A stretch of DNA of 42,879 nt from a virus. The DNA is taken from the IMG/VR virus record IMGVR_UViG_3300008954_000094, positions 1-42,879 of that record; one strand, written 5' to 3'. Both the position numbers and the translations under genes were made by a program. The notes under the pieces were generated by a model, which saw only the letters and a program-made list of their open reading frames with translations, did not search any database and had not been told where the DNA came from. How positions within the stretch are numbered: position 1 is the stretch's first letter; the number at the start of each line of letters is the position of its first letter. Shown piece after piece: positions 33,196 to 41,851 of the stretch.

Positions 33196-34386
33196 TTATG
33201 ATGAACTGTTTTTCATCATCTCCCAGATAGCCCTTTCGATTTTAGCCGCAAGCTTCTGTTCGTTAACTGGTGCATCTGGAGCCAAGTCGCGAATCGACGG
33301 GTCTTTGCCGTCCTTGCCATCGACACCAAATTTCTCACCCGGCTGCTTGCGACCACGCTGAGAGCCTGCAAGCGGAACCTCGACGCCGCCCATGTCTGCA
33401 ATGAGTTTCGTCGCCTGCACAACGGCTGGGTCATCGGTGGCAACGCCAGCTTTAGCAGCGGAGCCAAAATCAAGCATGTTCTGCCCAAGCTTGCCGCCGG
33501 AAACTTTAACCAACGCCTTCATCCCAGATAAAATAGTCTGACCTGTGGGGTTTTTTGGCTCTGCGGTTGCCCAGTTTTCAAGGTCGTTTCGTGCCGATGC
33601 CAATAAGCTGGCTGCATATTCGGCTGTGAACGGCTTACCGTCCACCGTCTTCATTGCGTTGACATGCTCATCGGTAATACCGGGAAGCAAGCTGTTGTCA
33701 CGAAGGTCATATAAGTTTGCATAAATATCCCCACCAAGCATAGTAGCATATGGCTGGTCTGCTAGCGCCTTAAAGTATCCACGCTCTTGGACAACCTGCT
33801 TCTGATAGTCTGCGGAGATTGTCTTCGTTGGCTCGCCAACGGTTCGCTTTCGGTTGTCATCGCGGCTAACGGAAACATCGACAGGCACATTAACCTGAAA
33901 GACTGCAACATCATAGCCGATTTTCATAAGATTCTTCATGCGCTTCACAATCTTTCCCACATCCTCGCCAGTCGTATCAAACACAATAGGGTTTGCAATT
34001 GAAAGCATATTGTGAGTGTGACCTTGGGATGCGTTCTGTAAAACTTCACGGGCTGTCTGTTGAGCCTTTGCGATTGGGCTAGACTGCTTTTCTGCGCCTC
34101 GGTCGAACGTGCCTTGACGGAAGTCCATGCTCATTCCGAAGGTCGGGAATACATCTTCAATACGCTCATCTGGATTGGAGACAACAAAGTCCTTTGGAAT
34201 GCCGATTTGCTTGGACAAGAAAGACTTGCCTGCCCCTGCTGGTCCAAAGATAAAAATAGCCTTGAAGGGGTGCTTATTTTTTAAGATACTCTTTTCTGCA
34301 AGCATCTCAGGAGATTCTATAAGGGAAGTGTCTTTTCCTAATTCTTCCAGAACCATTCTCTTGAGTGCATCATATTTTAACTTCAT
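33196..34386 (-). CDS. P-loop kinase, zeta-toxin-like (396 aa)
   Basis: Residues 45-56, F-I-F-G-P-A-G-A-G-K-S-F, are a Walker A loop. F-V-V-S-N-P-D-E-R-I-E-D (zeta-type N-x-D/E after it), N-P-I-V-F-D-T-T-G-E-D and G-Y-D-V-A-V-F-Q-V-N-V-P-V-D-V-S-V-S-R-D-D-N-R-K-R-T follow; this order and the R-x3-R near the end match AAA_33/zeta-toxin kinases. The C-terminal 180 residues are not recognised. The first 19 residues, M-K-L-K-Y-D-A-L-K-R-M-V-L-E-E-L, are a targeting-like helix. Substrate unknown (zeta toxins act on UDP-sugars, others on polynucleotides). Confidence 0.75.
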   Translation of the reverse strand: MKLKYDALKRMVLEELGKDTSLIESPEMLAEKSILKNKHPFKAIFIFGPAGAGKSFLSKQIGIPKDFVVSNPDERIEDVFPTFGMSMDFRQGTFDRGAEKQSSPIAKAQQTAREVLQNASQGHTHNMLSIANPIVFDTTGEDVGKIVKRMKNLMKIGYDVAVFQVNVPVDVSVSRDDNRKRTVGEPTKTISADYQKQVVQERGYFKALADQPYATMLGGDIYANLYDLRDNSLLPGITDEHVNAMKTVDGKPFTAEYAASLLASARNDLENWATAEPKNPTGQTILSGMKALVKVSGGKLGQNMLDFGSAAKAGVATDDPAVVQATKLIADMGGVEVPLAGSQRGRKQPGEKFGVDGKDGKDPSIRDLAPDAPVNEQKLAAKIERAIWEMMKNSSS

Positions 34387-34403
34387 TTGTAGACTCTCCT
34401 TTT

Positions 34404-34769
34404 TTATCTTTTCTTTTCTAAAGTTTGCATAGCCGTGCGCCAGTCATACCACTTCACCCCTTGTTTATAGGGGTGTGCCTCGTAAATAGCTTGTACAGAA
34501 GACTTTTGCCACTGCTTGTGACTAAACTCTAGACTGTTGATGACACGAATTATTTCATTATCGCGCTCAGTCGCCTCACCCGCTGTTTTCAGCATGTGTA
34601 ATGACTGGTAATAATGTTCATGTGCGCGACCTAACATCGTAAGGCTTTTCCTTTCAGCTATTGCGGCAAGCATGATTAGCTTTCCACTAATATATAGTCT
34701 GCTAATTGCACCATTAGCCACCCAGCCAGCAAAAAATGCTGTGACTCCAATAATAAATGTATCTGTCAT
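34404..34769 (-). CDS. single-span membrane protein (121 aa)
   Basis: ATG at 34769 gives MTDTFIIGVTAFFAGWVANG, a hydrophobic N-terminal helix ending in R-L-Y. A mostly helical cytoplasmic or periplasmic part follows (L-I-M-L-A-A-I-A-E-R-K-S-L-T-M-L-G-R-A-H-E-H-Y). GAGGGAACAAC precedes it. Not recognised; topology not determined. Confidence 0.65.
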   Translation of the reverse strand: MTDTFIIGVTAFFAGWVANGAISRLYISGKLIMLAAIAERKSLTMLGRAHEHYYQSLHMLKTAGEATERDNEIIRVINSLEFSHKQWQKSSVQAIYEAHPYKQGVKWYDWRTAMQTLEKKR

Positions 34770-34797
34770 GTTGTTCCCTCTCTTACCGTTGTTGGTA

Positions 34798-34834
34798 GAT
34801 AAAAAGAAAGCAGACACATGTGCCTGCTTTCTTG
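34798..34834 (-). terminator. rho-independent terminator
   Basis: Minus strand AAGAAAGCAG, a 10-base CACATGTG-type loop, CTGCTTTCTT, then TTTTTATC. A perfect 10-bp stem, about 45 bases after the stop of the acidic head protein. Confidence 0.88.
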
Positions 34835-34878
34835 AAATCGCACGTTGTTAAATATTCATATCATTCGGGGGGAATATT

Positions 34879-35370
34879 TCACTTCTTGCGGGACATACGA
34901 ACGAGCCGTCGTGCCACCCTTCGTGCTACTTCATTAACCACTCTGCGCTCCATAGCCATGGGGTCTTCTTCTTCCCCTGCTGCGGCAGCAATTTCTTCCT
35001 CGCCACCAGCCATTGGGTCTTCGACAGGAACCTCTGCTCCTTCTTCGGGAACGCGCTCAAGAGGAACACCAGTTTCTTGTTCGATACCAGCAAGCACAGC
35101 ATCAACGATAGCTTCCACCTTGTCTTGGGGAATCTCACCGCCAGCGGCGGGGTCTTCGACAGGGGCATCGACAGGAGCCTCAGCGTCGGCTGCAAGAGGG
35201 TCTTCTTCTTCGCCTCCAGCCAAAGGGTCTTCGACGGGTGCTTCTTCCTCGTCTTCCTCATTAAAACGTGAAAACTTATCTGAAATAAAGCTTTCGCCAA
35301 TTGCGGGAATTCCAGACAACTGGAACATTCTTCTTACCTGTGCCTCTTCAAGCAACTTCTTTTTACTCAT
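34879..35370 (-). CDS. acidic head-core-type protein (163 aa)
   Basis: MSKKKLLEEAQVRRMFQLSG begins the protein; from memory, L-L-x-E-x-x-V-R-R-[FM] is shared by head-associated proteins of marine T4-like phages. Then five short acidic repeats around E-D-P-[LAM]-A-G-G-E-E, a helix (D-K-V-E-A-I-V-D-A-V-L-A-G-I) and a basic end (R-R-V-A-R-R-L-V-R-M-S-R-K-K). Charge-segregated like scaffold or core proteins. A strong terminator follows. Confidence 0.62.
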   Translation of the reverse strand: MSKKKLLEEAQVRRMFQLSGIPAIGESFISDKFSRFNEEDEEEAPVEDPLAGGEEEDPLAADAEAPVDAPVEDPAAGGEIPQDKVEAIVDAVLAGIEQETGVPLERVPEEGAEVPVEDPMAGGEEEIAAAAGEEEDPMAMERRVVNEVARRVARRLVRMSRKK

Positions 35371-35431
35371 GTTTGTAATCTCCTAAACAGTTTAAATTTC
35401 AGCCGCTTCAAAGGCTGTATCGTGTATCACT

Positions 35432-35442
35432 TATTAAATAGT
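35432..35442 (-). promoter_or_regulatory. putative late-promoter element
   Basis: Minus strand reads CACTATTTAATAAG, about 62 bases before the acidic head-type gene. A 5-bp hairpin (CAGCC/GGCTG) lies between. Confidence 0.35.
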
Positions 35443-35486
35443 GCGCTGTATGCAAAACGGACGAACACTAAAGCGAATTTATATCT

Positions 35487-35732
35487 CTATGGTGCGTAAT
35501 CCTTAAATTTTCTACGCATCATGGGCATTAGCTTGTCCTCAATTTGACTTACACGCACATGTGAAATGCCTTCTCGCTTCGCCACGTCCCGCAAAGTCAT
35601 CGGTCCGTTTTTCTCCACTGCAACGAACGTACAGTTTAAGTCATCCTCATAGTTAATCCAATATCGGCAATCGGAATTCTCTTTTGGACATGGCTCGTTC
35701 CACCGCTCACACGCTTTACTACATTCTCTCAT
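35487..35732 (-). CDS. sigma-region-4-like DNA-binding protein (81 aa)
   Basis: N-terminal half has four cysteines (M-R-E-C-S-K-A-C...P-C-P...D-C-R-Y-W-I) and N-C-T-F, a likely zinc-bound part. The C-terminal half, M-T-L-R-D-V-A-K-R-E-G-I-S-H-V-R-V-S-Q-I-E, is a helix-turn-helix of sigma-70 region 4 type (T-L-x-x-[VI]-A-x-x-x-G-[IV]-S-x-x-[RT]-[VI]-x-Q-I-E). Such small proteins regulate transcription; here perhaps late genes. ATG overlaps the previous stop. Confidence 0.75.
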   Translation of the reverse strand: MRECSKACERWNEPCPKENSDCRYWINYEDDLNCTFVAVEKNGPMTLRDVAKREGISHVRVSQIEDKLMPMMRRKFKDYAP

Positions 35733-36055
35733 AGGTCTGGATGCTCCTTCTCAATTAAATCAAAAATATCACTAATCTCGTCTGTCTTTAGTGAAAAAGA
35801 ATTTTTTATTTTCCCTGCGGCTTCTTCTTCCTTGCTTACCGCATTTCGCTGCCGCTTACTCTGAACGTCACTGCTCTCCTTGTGAGAGCGTAGAAAGTCA
35901 GAAAAGTATTCATCATCGTCAATCAACCCCGATACCACCGCCCTGAAAAATGCTGCTTGTGTCATGCCATGATACTGCAACTTTATCTTTAGAGCAACGT
36001 GTCGGTCATCAGTGTCATAAAACACTATCTTCTTTTTATTGCCGCCGTAATCCAT
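35729..36055 (-). CDS. putative phage regulator (108 aa)
   Basis: K-K-K-I-V-F-Y-D-T-D-D-R-H-V-A-L-K-I-K-L-Q-Y-H-G-M-T-Q-A-A-F-F-R-A-V-V-S-G-L-I-D-D-D at the N-terminus looks like a ribbon-helix-helix: a strand followed by two helices with M-T-Q-A-A-F-F-R. The charged C-terminus is unstructured then helical. It overlaps the sigma-like gene and the IMPDH-like gene, so it may share regulation with them. Confidence 0.55.
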   Translation of the reverse strand: MDYGGNKKKIVFYDTDDRHVALKIKLQYHGMTQAAFFRAVVSGLIDDDEYFSDFLRSHKESSDVQSKRQRNAVSKEEEAAGKIKNSFSLKTDEISDIFDLIEKEHPDL

Positions 36056-37098
36056 TAGCCCACACTTATCACATGGGCATCGCTTTCTGTTCTGCCCGCA
36101 TCGGTCTGGCGAATGAAGACTGCTCGCCTGTGAAGTTCGTCAACTGTGCGGGCACCGGAGTATGACAATCCACTTCGGACTCCACCTTCCAGCTTGGTTA
36201 GGATTTCTCCAACCCTTCCCTTGTATGGTATAGTTGTTGCGACACCCTCCAAGCTTGACGTGTGCCCTCGCCATTCGTTCTGGGCATCGGCACTTGCCAT
36301 ACCTCGATAAACTTTCCGACTATTACCCTGCTTGTTACCAAAATTCTGAATCAACTCGCCCGGTGCTTCTGTCGTTCCTGCAAGAAGCGAGCCAAGCATC
36401 ACAAAGTCTGCGCCTGCCGCAAGAGCCTTGACAATATCTCCAGAATTCTTGACGCCGCCATCCGCGATAATCTTAACATCGCCAGCCCACTCGCTTGCCG
36501 CACATTCAAAAATTGTATGCAAGCCCGGTACGCCATGACCAGTCTGAATTCTCGTTGTACAGATGGAACCGCTGCCTATATTACACCTCACGGAATCTGC
36601 ACCCCACTCAGCCAAAGCGTTGAACCCAGCCAAGGTTGCCACATTGCCAGCCATGATATGGGCATCGTCTCCGAGACTGTCGCGCAAACTTTTGATTGCA
36701 CCCTCGACAAGAGCATGGTGACCATGAGCCACATCCACGCAAATAACTTGGACGCCTTCGTCGCAGAGCGCAATCGCCCTGTCCAGATAGTCTCCAGTGA
36801 CACCCACAGCGGCGCCGACGTTCTTTGCCCCAGCTTGGAAAGCCTTGTAGACGTGCGATACCTGCTCGTCAACCGAGTTGTATCGGTGGATGATTCCGAT
36901 GGCACCCGCCTTGTCCATCGAATGACACATGCTCCACTCTGTCACGGTGTCCATTGGGCTGGAAATTATAGGCAGGCGCAGGCGCGTGCTTGATAACGTA
37001 CCGCCAACATCAATTTGACGCCTCGATTCGATATCACTGTACTGAGGGACTAACAGCACATCGTCGTATGCAAGTACCTCTTTAATCCTGTTGTTCAT
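36055..37098 (-). CDS. IMP dehydrogenase-like enzyme without CBS domain (347 aa)
   Basis: TIM-barrel purine enzyme. N-terminus [16 protein letters not shown]; active-site loop G-S-G-S-I-C-T-T-R with Cys180; [13 protein letters not shown]-terminal S-S-L-E-G-V-A...P-Y-K-G and [12 protein letters not shown], the IMPDH rather than the GMP-reductase flap style. The usual CBS pair after residue 70 is absent, which would remove allosteric control by nucleotides. IMPDH makes XMP towards GTP. Start at 37098 with an AAGGAAAAAGGG site. Reductase activity cannot be ruled out. Confidence 0.88.
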   Translation of the reverse strand: MNNRIKEVLAYDDVLLVPQYSDIESRRQIDVGGTLSSTRLRLPIISSPMDTVTEWSMCHSMDKAGAIGIIHRYNSVDEQVSHVYKAFQAGAKNVGAAVGVTGDYLDRAIALCDEGVQVICVDVAHGHHALVEGAIKSLRDSLGDDAHIMAGNVATLAGFNALAEWGADSVRCNIGSGSICTTRIQTGHGVPGLHTIFECAASEWAGDVKIIADGGVKNSGDIVKALAAGADFVMLGSLLAGTTEAPGELIQNFGNKQGNSRKVYRGMASADAQNEWRGHTSSLEGVATTIPYKGRVGEILTKLEGGVRSGLSYSGARTVDELHRRAVFIRQTDAGRTESDAHVISVG

Positions 37099-37372
37099 TT
37101 TGCCCTTTTTCCTTATAAAAATCTTTAACAACTGTTGTCGCTGTTTGCCAACAATCTGGGCAATATAAATTTACTTTCTTTTGTGCCTCTTTCACAACCA
37201 CCGTCCATGTCTTGACCATCTCCCCATTAGTTTTGTCAAAGGGAGAGAGGCACGACAAGCACGCCTCTGGTAACCGAGAAAACATATTCATCTTCTGCGC
37301 CACCTCTTTCTTTAGTTGCTTCTCTTTCTTTTGGGCTTTCTTTCGTTCAACGCCTCGCTTCATGCTTCCCAT
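37082..37372 (-). CDS. zinc-finger phage protein (96 aa)
   Basis: Basic N-terminal helix (K-R-G-V-E-R-K-K-A-Q-K-K-E-K-Q-L-K-K-E), then L-P-E-A-C-L-S-C-L-S-P-F-D-K and N-L-Y-C-P-D-C-W-Q-T-A, a C-x2-C...C-x2-C zinc site around a strand pair. I recall this arrangement from cyanophages and other T4-like phages with unknown role. It may bind nucleic acid. ATG overlaps the dUTPase stop (TGATG). Confidence 0.78.
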   Translation of the reverse strand: MGSMKRGVERKKAQKKEKQLKKEVAQKMNMFSRLPEACLSCLSPFDKTNGEMVKTWTVVVKEAQKKVNLYCPDCWQTATTVVKDFYKEKGQNEQQD

Positions 37373-37854
37373 CAGTCCTCCACCAGTGGATTCTGGTTGG
37401 TCGAACCCAATGCGCCGTCGCCACGGTCACTCATTGTAATAGGATACCAATCGTATAAATTGTCCTGCCTTGTCTCAACTGCTCGGAAGTGTACGACGGG
37501 AGTCATAACCAACTGGGCAATCTTCTCATAAGGTTCAACATGCTCTGTTTCGATTCCAACATTGTGAAGATTAACGAAGACCTCACCGTCGTAACCGCTG
37601 TCAACTACACAGGCTCCAACCAGTAAGTGGCGCTTGGCAGCAACACTTGAGCGGTTCTTGACCTCCAGCATGTACCCATGAGGCACACCAAATTTCAATC
37701 CCGTTTCCAACAAAACACTTCCTCCCGCTCGTACCACCTTAGCAATCGTGGCGGCATCGGATGGGCACCAGTAAACATCCAGACCAGCATCTGAAGGGTT
37801 TGCTCGCTCTGGTGGTCGAACATCGGGACGAAGCCTTACATACTCTATCATCAT
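37372..37854 (-). CDS. dut: dUTPase (160 aa)
   Basis: Hydrolyses dUTP to dUMP and pyrophosphate, keeping uracil out of DNA. All five trimeric dUTPase motifs are visible: S-D-A-G-L-D-V-Y (1), K-N-R-S-S-V-A (2), V-V-D-S-G-Y-D-G-E-V (3, with the catalytic Asp), E-K-I-A-Q-L-V (4) and R-G-D-G-A-L-G-S-T (5). Normal length. In the same cluster as the polymerase and purine enzyme. Motif 3 has G-Y-D-G for the common D-Y-R-G. Confidence 0.95.
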   Translation of the reverse strand: MMIEYVRLRPDVRPPERANPSDAGLDVYWCPSDAATIAKVVRAGGSVLLETGLKFGVPHGYMLEVKNRSSVAAKRHLLVGACVVDSGYDGEVFVNLHNVGIETEHVEPYEKIAQLVMTPVVHFRAVETRQDNLYDWYPITMSDRGDGALGSTNQNPLVED

Positions 37855-38180
37855 GCTTCACCGCCTTCATCGCCGTTGTCACCGTCATCTTCGGTGCCGT
37901 CAGCGGCGGGCTGCTGCATTGCGCGGATGACCTTCGCAGCGTTCTCCAGCGAGTCAGCAAATTGTGCCGCTGCTTTATTAATTTCCTCCTGCGATGGCGG
38001 CTTGAACAACTCACCAAATGCCTCAAGGATATTCACGAAATCATCAGGGGCAGCTTTTGTCTCCTGATTCTTCTTATCTTCTTGTGCAGCAGCCTTCTGC
38101 TTATTTAACTCATCCATCGCCTTTTTAAAAGCGTCGAAGTTAAACACGTTGCTGCCGTCTTTACCATTATCTTCAGCCAT
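37851..38180 (-). CDS. hypothetical acidic helical protein (109 aa)
   Basis: N-F-D-A-F-K-K-A-M-D-E-L-N-K-Q-K-A-A-A, a helix, then F-V-N-I-L-E-A-F-G-E-L-F-K-P and I-N-K-A-A-A-Q-F-A-D-S-L-E-N-A-A-K-V-I-R-A-M. The tail is acidic (D-D-G-D-N-G-D-E-G-G-E-A). Probably a small helical adaptor; not recognised. Overlaps dUTPase by 4 bases. Confidence 0.65.
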   Translation of the reverse strand: MAEDNGKDGSNVFNFDAFKKAMDELNKQKAAAQEDKKNQETKAAPDDFVNILEAFGELFKPPSQEEINKAAAQFADSLENAAKVIRAMQQPAADGTEDDGDNGDEGGEA

Positions 38181-38405
38181 TTAAGCCTCTCCTGTTTCTA
38201 TGTTGTCTATGACAGTGTTTTTAAAATGCTCCACCAGCTTATCTTTAAACGACCTGCCGACAGACTCCTGCATCGCCTCGTATTCGGCAATAAGAAAGTC
38301 CAACATTGCCACTGTCTCTTGAAGCATATCGACAAGTTCAATCAACTCATCTTTTGTTTTACCCTGAAGCATTTCCTTCGGGTATCTTTTTTCATCTTTA
38401 CTCAT
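38181..38405 (-). CDS. hypothetical helical protein (74 aa)
   Basis: One long amphipathic helix run: K-T-K-D-E-L-I-E-L-V-D-M-L-Q-E-T-V-A-M-L-D-F-L-I-A-E-Y. Probably coiled coil. GGAGAAAATAATG start region after the polymerase gene. No known family. Confidence 0.65.
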   Translation of the reverse strand: MSKDEKRYPKEMLQGKTKDELIELVDMLQETVAMLDFLIAEYEAMQESVGRSFKDKLVEHFKNTVIDNIETGEA

Positions 38406-38416
38406 TATTTTCTCCT

Positions 38417-41400
38417 TTATGCCAACAGACGGAAATTGTGTCGAATACTTCTGGTACTAAAGCCCCACTGCTCACTATAGTCTAACTTAGCCATGTACGG
38501 TCTGTTAATAAAAAGATTGTCTACACCCTTTTTAATCCCCCAGCACTTGATAGAAGCAACAGAACTAGTTGAATCAATTACCTTTACAATCCAGTAATCC
38601 TTCCCGTTCTTTGTCTTCTTCTCAATAATCTCCCGAGGGATGAACCAAGCAATCTTTAGCTCAGGGTCAAACTCACCAAGCGGGGGGCACCCACAAGAGT
38701 CGAGCGTTTCAAGAACATCACCAGTAATTACCAACTCAAACGGAAAGATGCCAGTCAAATCGACCTGATGTTCAATCATTTCTTCATCAGTAAAGTCAGC
38801 CTCGGGTGCATACAACTCAATATTTTCACCAAACTTCTTCTTGGTCTTTGCCCTGTCAACCGCTACGACCGACCAAAAGTGTTTCCGACCAGTGAACCGT
38901 TCATCCATCAGGCTATTTAATGCTTGACTCCGAACTAACACATCCAGCGCCTTCTTGTTCAGCTTAGAATAAACCATATCGTCGTTGAAAAGAAAGTGTT
39001 CAATATCAGTAAACGGTCGATTGTTTAGTATTTGGTCAATCGCTGCATCGCCCAAGCCCTTCACAGAAGAAAATGGTTGCACCAGCGTAGTGTCATCGGC
39101 AATCTGCCAGTCCCTATCAGACATATTAATGTCAATCGGCACAACCTCAAAGCCCATCTTCTTCGCAGCATTGATAGCACGCTCCTTGCGGGACTCTGGC
39201 TCCTTGTCCAAGAACGCAGCAATCCATTCTACTGGATAGTAGTGGAACAACCAAGCGCACTGATAAGACAGAATGCTGTATGAAACGGCGTGCGACTTAT
39301 TGAAGCCATAGCCCGAGAAGAACTCAAATGTCTCCCAAAGCTTTTCCGAATCTCGCACAGAGATGCCCTTCTCAGAACAGCCACCAACAAACTTATCGCG
39401 CAACTTAATTTTAATGTTGCCCTTGCCCGTGCCCTTCTTGGTCAGAACCTTGCGAAGCATGTTGCCCTCATCGAGCGTCAAGCCGCCCAGCTTGTGAGCC
39501 AGCAATGCAATCTGCTCTTGGAAGATAAGGAAGCCAAAAGTTTCTTCGGTCACCTCACGGACGGTATCATTGAGATACTTAATGCCAGCGGGATTCTCCT
39601 TGGCTTCGACATAATTCTTATCGACCTTTGCCGACAACGGACCCGGACGAAAGATAGAAGTGATGGCAGAAATATCAATGATACTTCTCGGCTTCGCATT
39701 GACACAAAATGTTTGTGCCCCGGCTTCAGTAAACTGAAAGATTCCTGCCCAACGACCCTTGTGAAAAATATTTTCATAAACATCTTGGTCATCAAAATTT
39801 ATAACATCTGGGTGAAGCTGCTTGTCATAGAAATCACGAACTTCGTTAAAGGTCGGATTATCATTTCCATGATGCCTGCGAAGAATATTCTTAATACAGT
39901 TGTGCATCATGCGGAGTGAAGCCAGTCCAAGGATATCGAACTTAATAAACCCCATTGGCTCAAGATGTCGAACATTCTGACCCTCTGACCACGGAGCCTG
40001 TCGCACACCCCCGCTAGTAATAAGCGGCATGTACTTATCCAAGTTTTCGGCAATCACAACGCCACCCGCGTGGCGAGAGCAAGAACGAACCTGCCCGTAC
40101 AACGCCTCGACGTGTGTTTTGACGTGTGGATACTTCCGCAAGAACGACTGGAGCGTTTCTGAGAACTCCATTACTTCTTCAAAGGTGGGAGCATAGACGC
40201 CCGCTGTGATGCCGTGTTTGCGCTTTGCTTTGGGAGTAGCCTCATGCAGCATCCGTCCCGTCACGGCGTTCACCTCGACAAACGGAATCTGATAGAATTT
40301 TGAGATGTCCTTAATCAGAGAGCGAAGCTGTAGAGTGTTCCAATTAGAGATAGGAACAACCGTATTCCTGCCCCATTCTTCTGCCAGACGCTCCTTCAAC
40401 TCCATAGGCTCCGCAACATCATAATCAATGTCGGGGTAGTCCTTCGCATCGGAACGCATGAAGCGGCTGAACAGCAGACCGTACTTAATGGGGTCAACTT
40501 GCGTGATGTTCAAGACATAAGATGCAAGCGAGCCAGCAGCGGAGCCGCGACCCGGACCAACAAGCTGAGTTTCAACAGCCTTGTCAGCGACCGCCTTCAT
40601 AGTCAAGAAATATTTGCTGAACCCACGGCTGTCGATGATTTCAAGTTCTTTCTTCAGGCGTGCCACATACTCGGGCTTCTCCATCAACCCCATGCTCCGC
40701 ATCCCGTCCAAGCACAGTGCCACCAAAGCCTGTGTTGCAGTCTTGCCCTCGGGCACAACAAAGTCTGGGAGGCGCACAGTAGAGTCTGGTAGAAAATTCT
40801 CGATGAGATTCATCGCAATGTTGTGAGTCTCTGTGATAGAAGCCCTTACAACGTCATCATTATAGTCAACGTCACATTCCTTAGAATAGTTTAAATATGA
40901 TTCCCACATCTGGTCGCCATTCTTGGGATACAACTCATAGCCAACCTCATCCAAGCCCGCAGGCAACTCGGAGGGAACCTCGTCCTTGCGACCCAGCCAG
41001 CCAAGCCTCTTATAAAGAATACGGTCTTTCCATGCATCTGGATTTGGATAGTGACTATCAGCCGTAGAAATCAGCTTCATGCCAAATTCTTCGGACATTT
41101 TAATAATGTACTGGTTCAATAGATGCTGCTCTGGAATATTATTCCACTGAAGTTCGCCATACCAGCGGTCACCAAAAATCTCTTGCATCTGGCTTGTTGT
41201 TTCCCGCATATCAGCAAGAATCCCCACTTCATCGAAGCGTGTCCGATTGCCCTCATCGTCATATACTGCGTTTCGCCACATGCAGCCAGCATAAACCCCA
41301 CCAAGGCACGCAGAGGCGGCGATAACGCCCTCAGAGTGCTTGGCAAGCAATTCATAATCAACACGGGGGAAGCGATAGTAGTTATCGCCTGAGAACGAGT

Positions 41401-41851
41401 CTGACACCATCTTGAAAATGTTATTCAAGCCTGTCTGGTTCTGAGCCAGCAGAATAAGATGATTGCGACGATTCACCAGCCCCTTGAAGTGCCTCTGTTC
41501 GTCTTCGACCACTGCGCCGCCTGTGCTGCCGTCCTTGAGTGCAGAAGCATTCTTCTTGACTTTCTTGGCTTCATCATAATCGTCCTTCCAGCCCGCGATG
41601 GACGGATGGAAATACGCCTCAACACCGTAAATCGGCTTAAATTCTTTTCCTTCGGCTCGCATCTTCTTCGTGTGCAAGACTTGATGAGCCAAGCCATTGC
41701 AGTTGCCGTGGTCGGTTAGCGCAAGGGCTTCCATGCCATTATTATAAGCGTAGTCCATATGCTCTTGGGGGTAACCAAGCGCATCGAACGGAGAACCCGC
41801 CACAGAGTGAGCGTGAAGCCCAACGAATGGAATAGTAGAATTATTTCGCAT
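38417..41851 (-). CDS. C-family DNA polymerase (DnaE-type, 1144 aa)
   Basis: The bacterial replicase fold, unusual for a phage. Start at 41851 gives M-R-N-N-S-T-I-P-F-V-G-L-H-A-H-S, the PHP domain opening (H13, H15). A-L-T-D-H-G-N (47-50) and A-D-S-H-Y (264-267) complete PHP metal motifs, so the PHP site looks intact. V-G-P-G-R-G-S-A-A-G-S-L (431-442) is the phosphate-binding loop, and K-D-Y-P-D-I-D-Y-D (470-478) holds the two palm aspartates D474 and D476. A finger and helix-hairpin-helix region follows (V-K-G-L-G-D-A-A-I-D-Q-I-L). The C-terminal OB part is short. It overlaps the preceding gene by 11 bases and has promoter-like sequences upstream. Confidence 0.96.
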   Translation of the reverse strand: MRNNSTIPFVGLHAHSVAGSPFDALGYPQEHMDYAYNNGMEALALTDHGNCNGLAHQVLHTKKMRAEGKEFKPIYGVEAYFHPSIAGWKDDYDEAKKVKKNASALKDGSTGGAVVEDEQRHFKGLVNRRNHLILLAQNQTGLNNIFKMVSDSFSGDNYYRFPRVDYELLAKHSEGVIAASACLGGVYAGCMWRNAVYDDEGNRTRFDEVGILADMRETTSQMQEIFGDRWYGELQWNNIPEQHLLNQYIIKMSEEFGMKLISTADSHYPNPDAWKDRILYKRLGWLGRKDEVPSELPAGLDEVGYELYPKNGDQMWESYLNYSKECDVDYNDDVVRASITETHNIAMNLIENFLPDSTVRLPDFVVPEGKTATQALVALCLDGMRSMGLMEKPEYVARLKKELEIIDSRGFSKYFLTMKAVADKAVETQLVGPGRGSAAGSLASYVLNITQVDPIKYGLLFSRFMRSDAKDYPDIDYDVAEPMELKERLAEEWGRNTVVPISNWNTLQLRSLIKDISKFYQIPFVEVNAVTGRMLHEATPKAKRKHGITAGVYAPTFEEVMEFSETLQSFLRKYPHVKTHVEALYGQVRSCSRHAGGVVIAENLDKYMPLITSGGVRQAPWSEGQNVRHLEPMGFIKFDILGLASLRMMHNCIKNILRRHHGNDNPTFNEVRDFYDKQLHPDVINFDDQDVYENIFHKGRWAGIFQFTEAGAQTFCVNAKPRSIIDISAITSIFRPGPLSAKVDKNYVEAKENPAGIKYLNDTVREVTEETFGFLIFQEQIALLAHKLGGLTLDEGNMLRKVLTKKGTGKGNIKIKLRDKFVGGCSEKGISVRDSEKLWETFEFFSGYGFNKSHAVSYSILSYQCAWLFHYYPVEWIAAFLDKEPESRKERAINAAKKMGFEVVPIDINMSDRDWQIADDTTLVQPFSSVKGLGDAAIDQILNNRPFTDIEHFLFNDDMVYSKLNKKALDVLVRSQALNSLMDERFTGRKHFWSVVAVDRAKTKKKFGENIELYAPEADFTDEEMIEHQVDLTGIFPFELVITGDVLETLDSCGCPPLGEFDPELKIAWFIPREIIEKKTKNGKDYWIVKVIDSTSSVASIKCWGIKKGVDNLFINRPYMAKLDYSEQWGFSTRSIRHNFRLLA

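Noticed and set aside
36262-36993. 243-codon plus-strand frame
   Set aside because: Antisense to the clearly conserved IMPDH-like gene.
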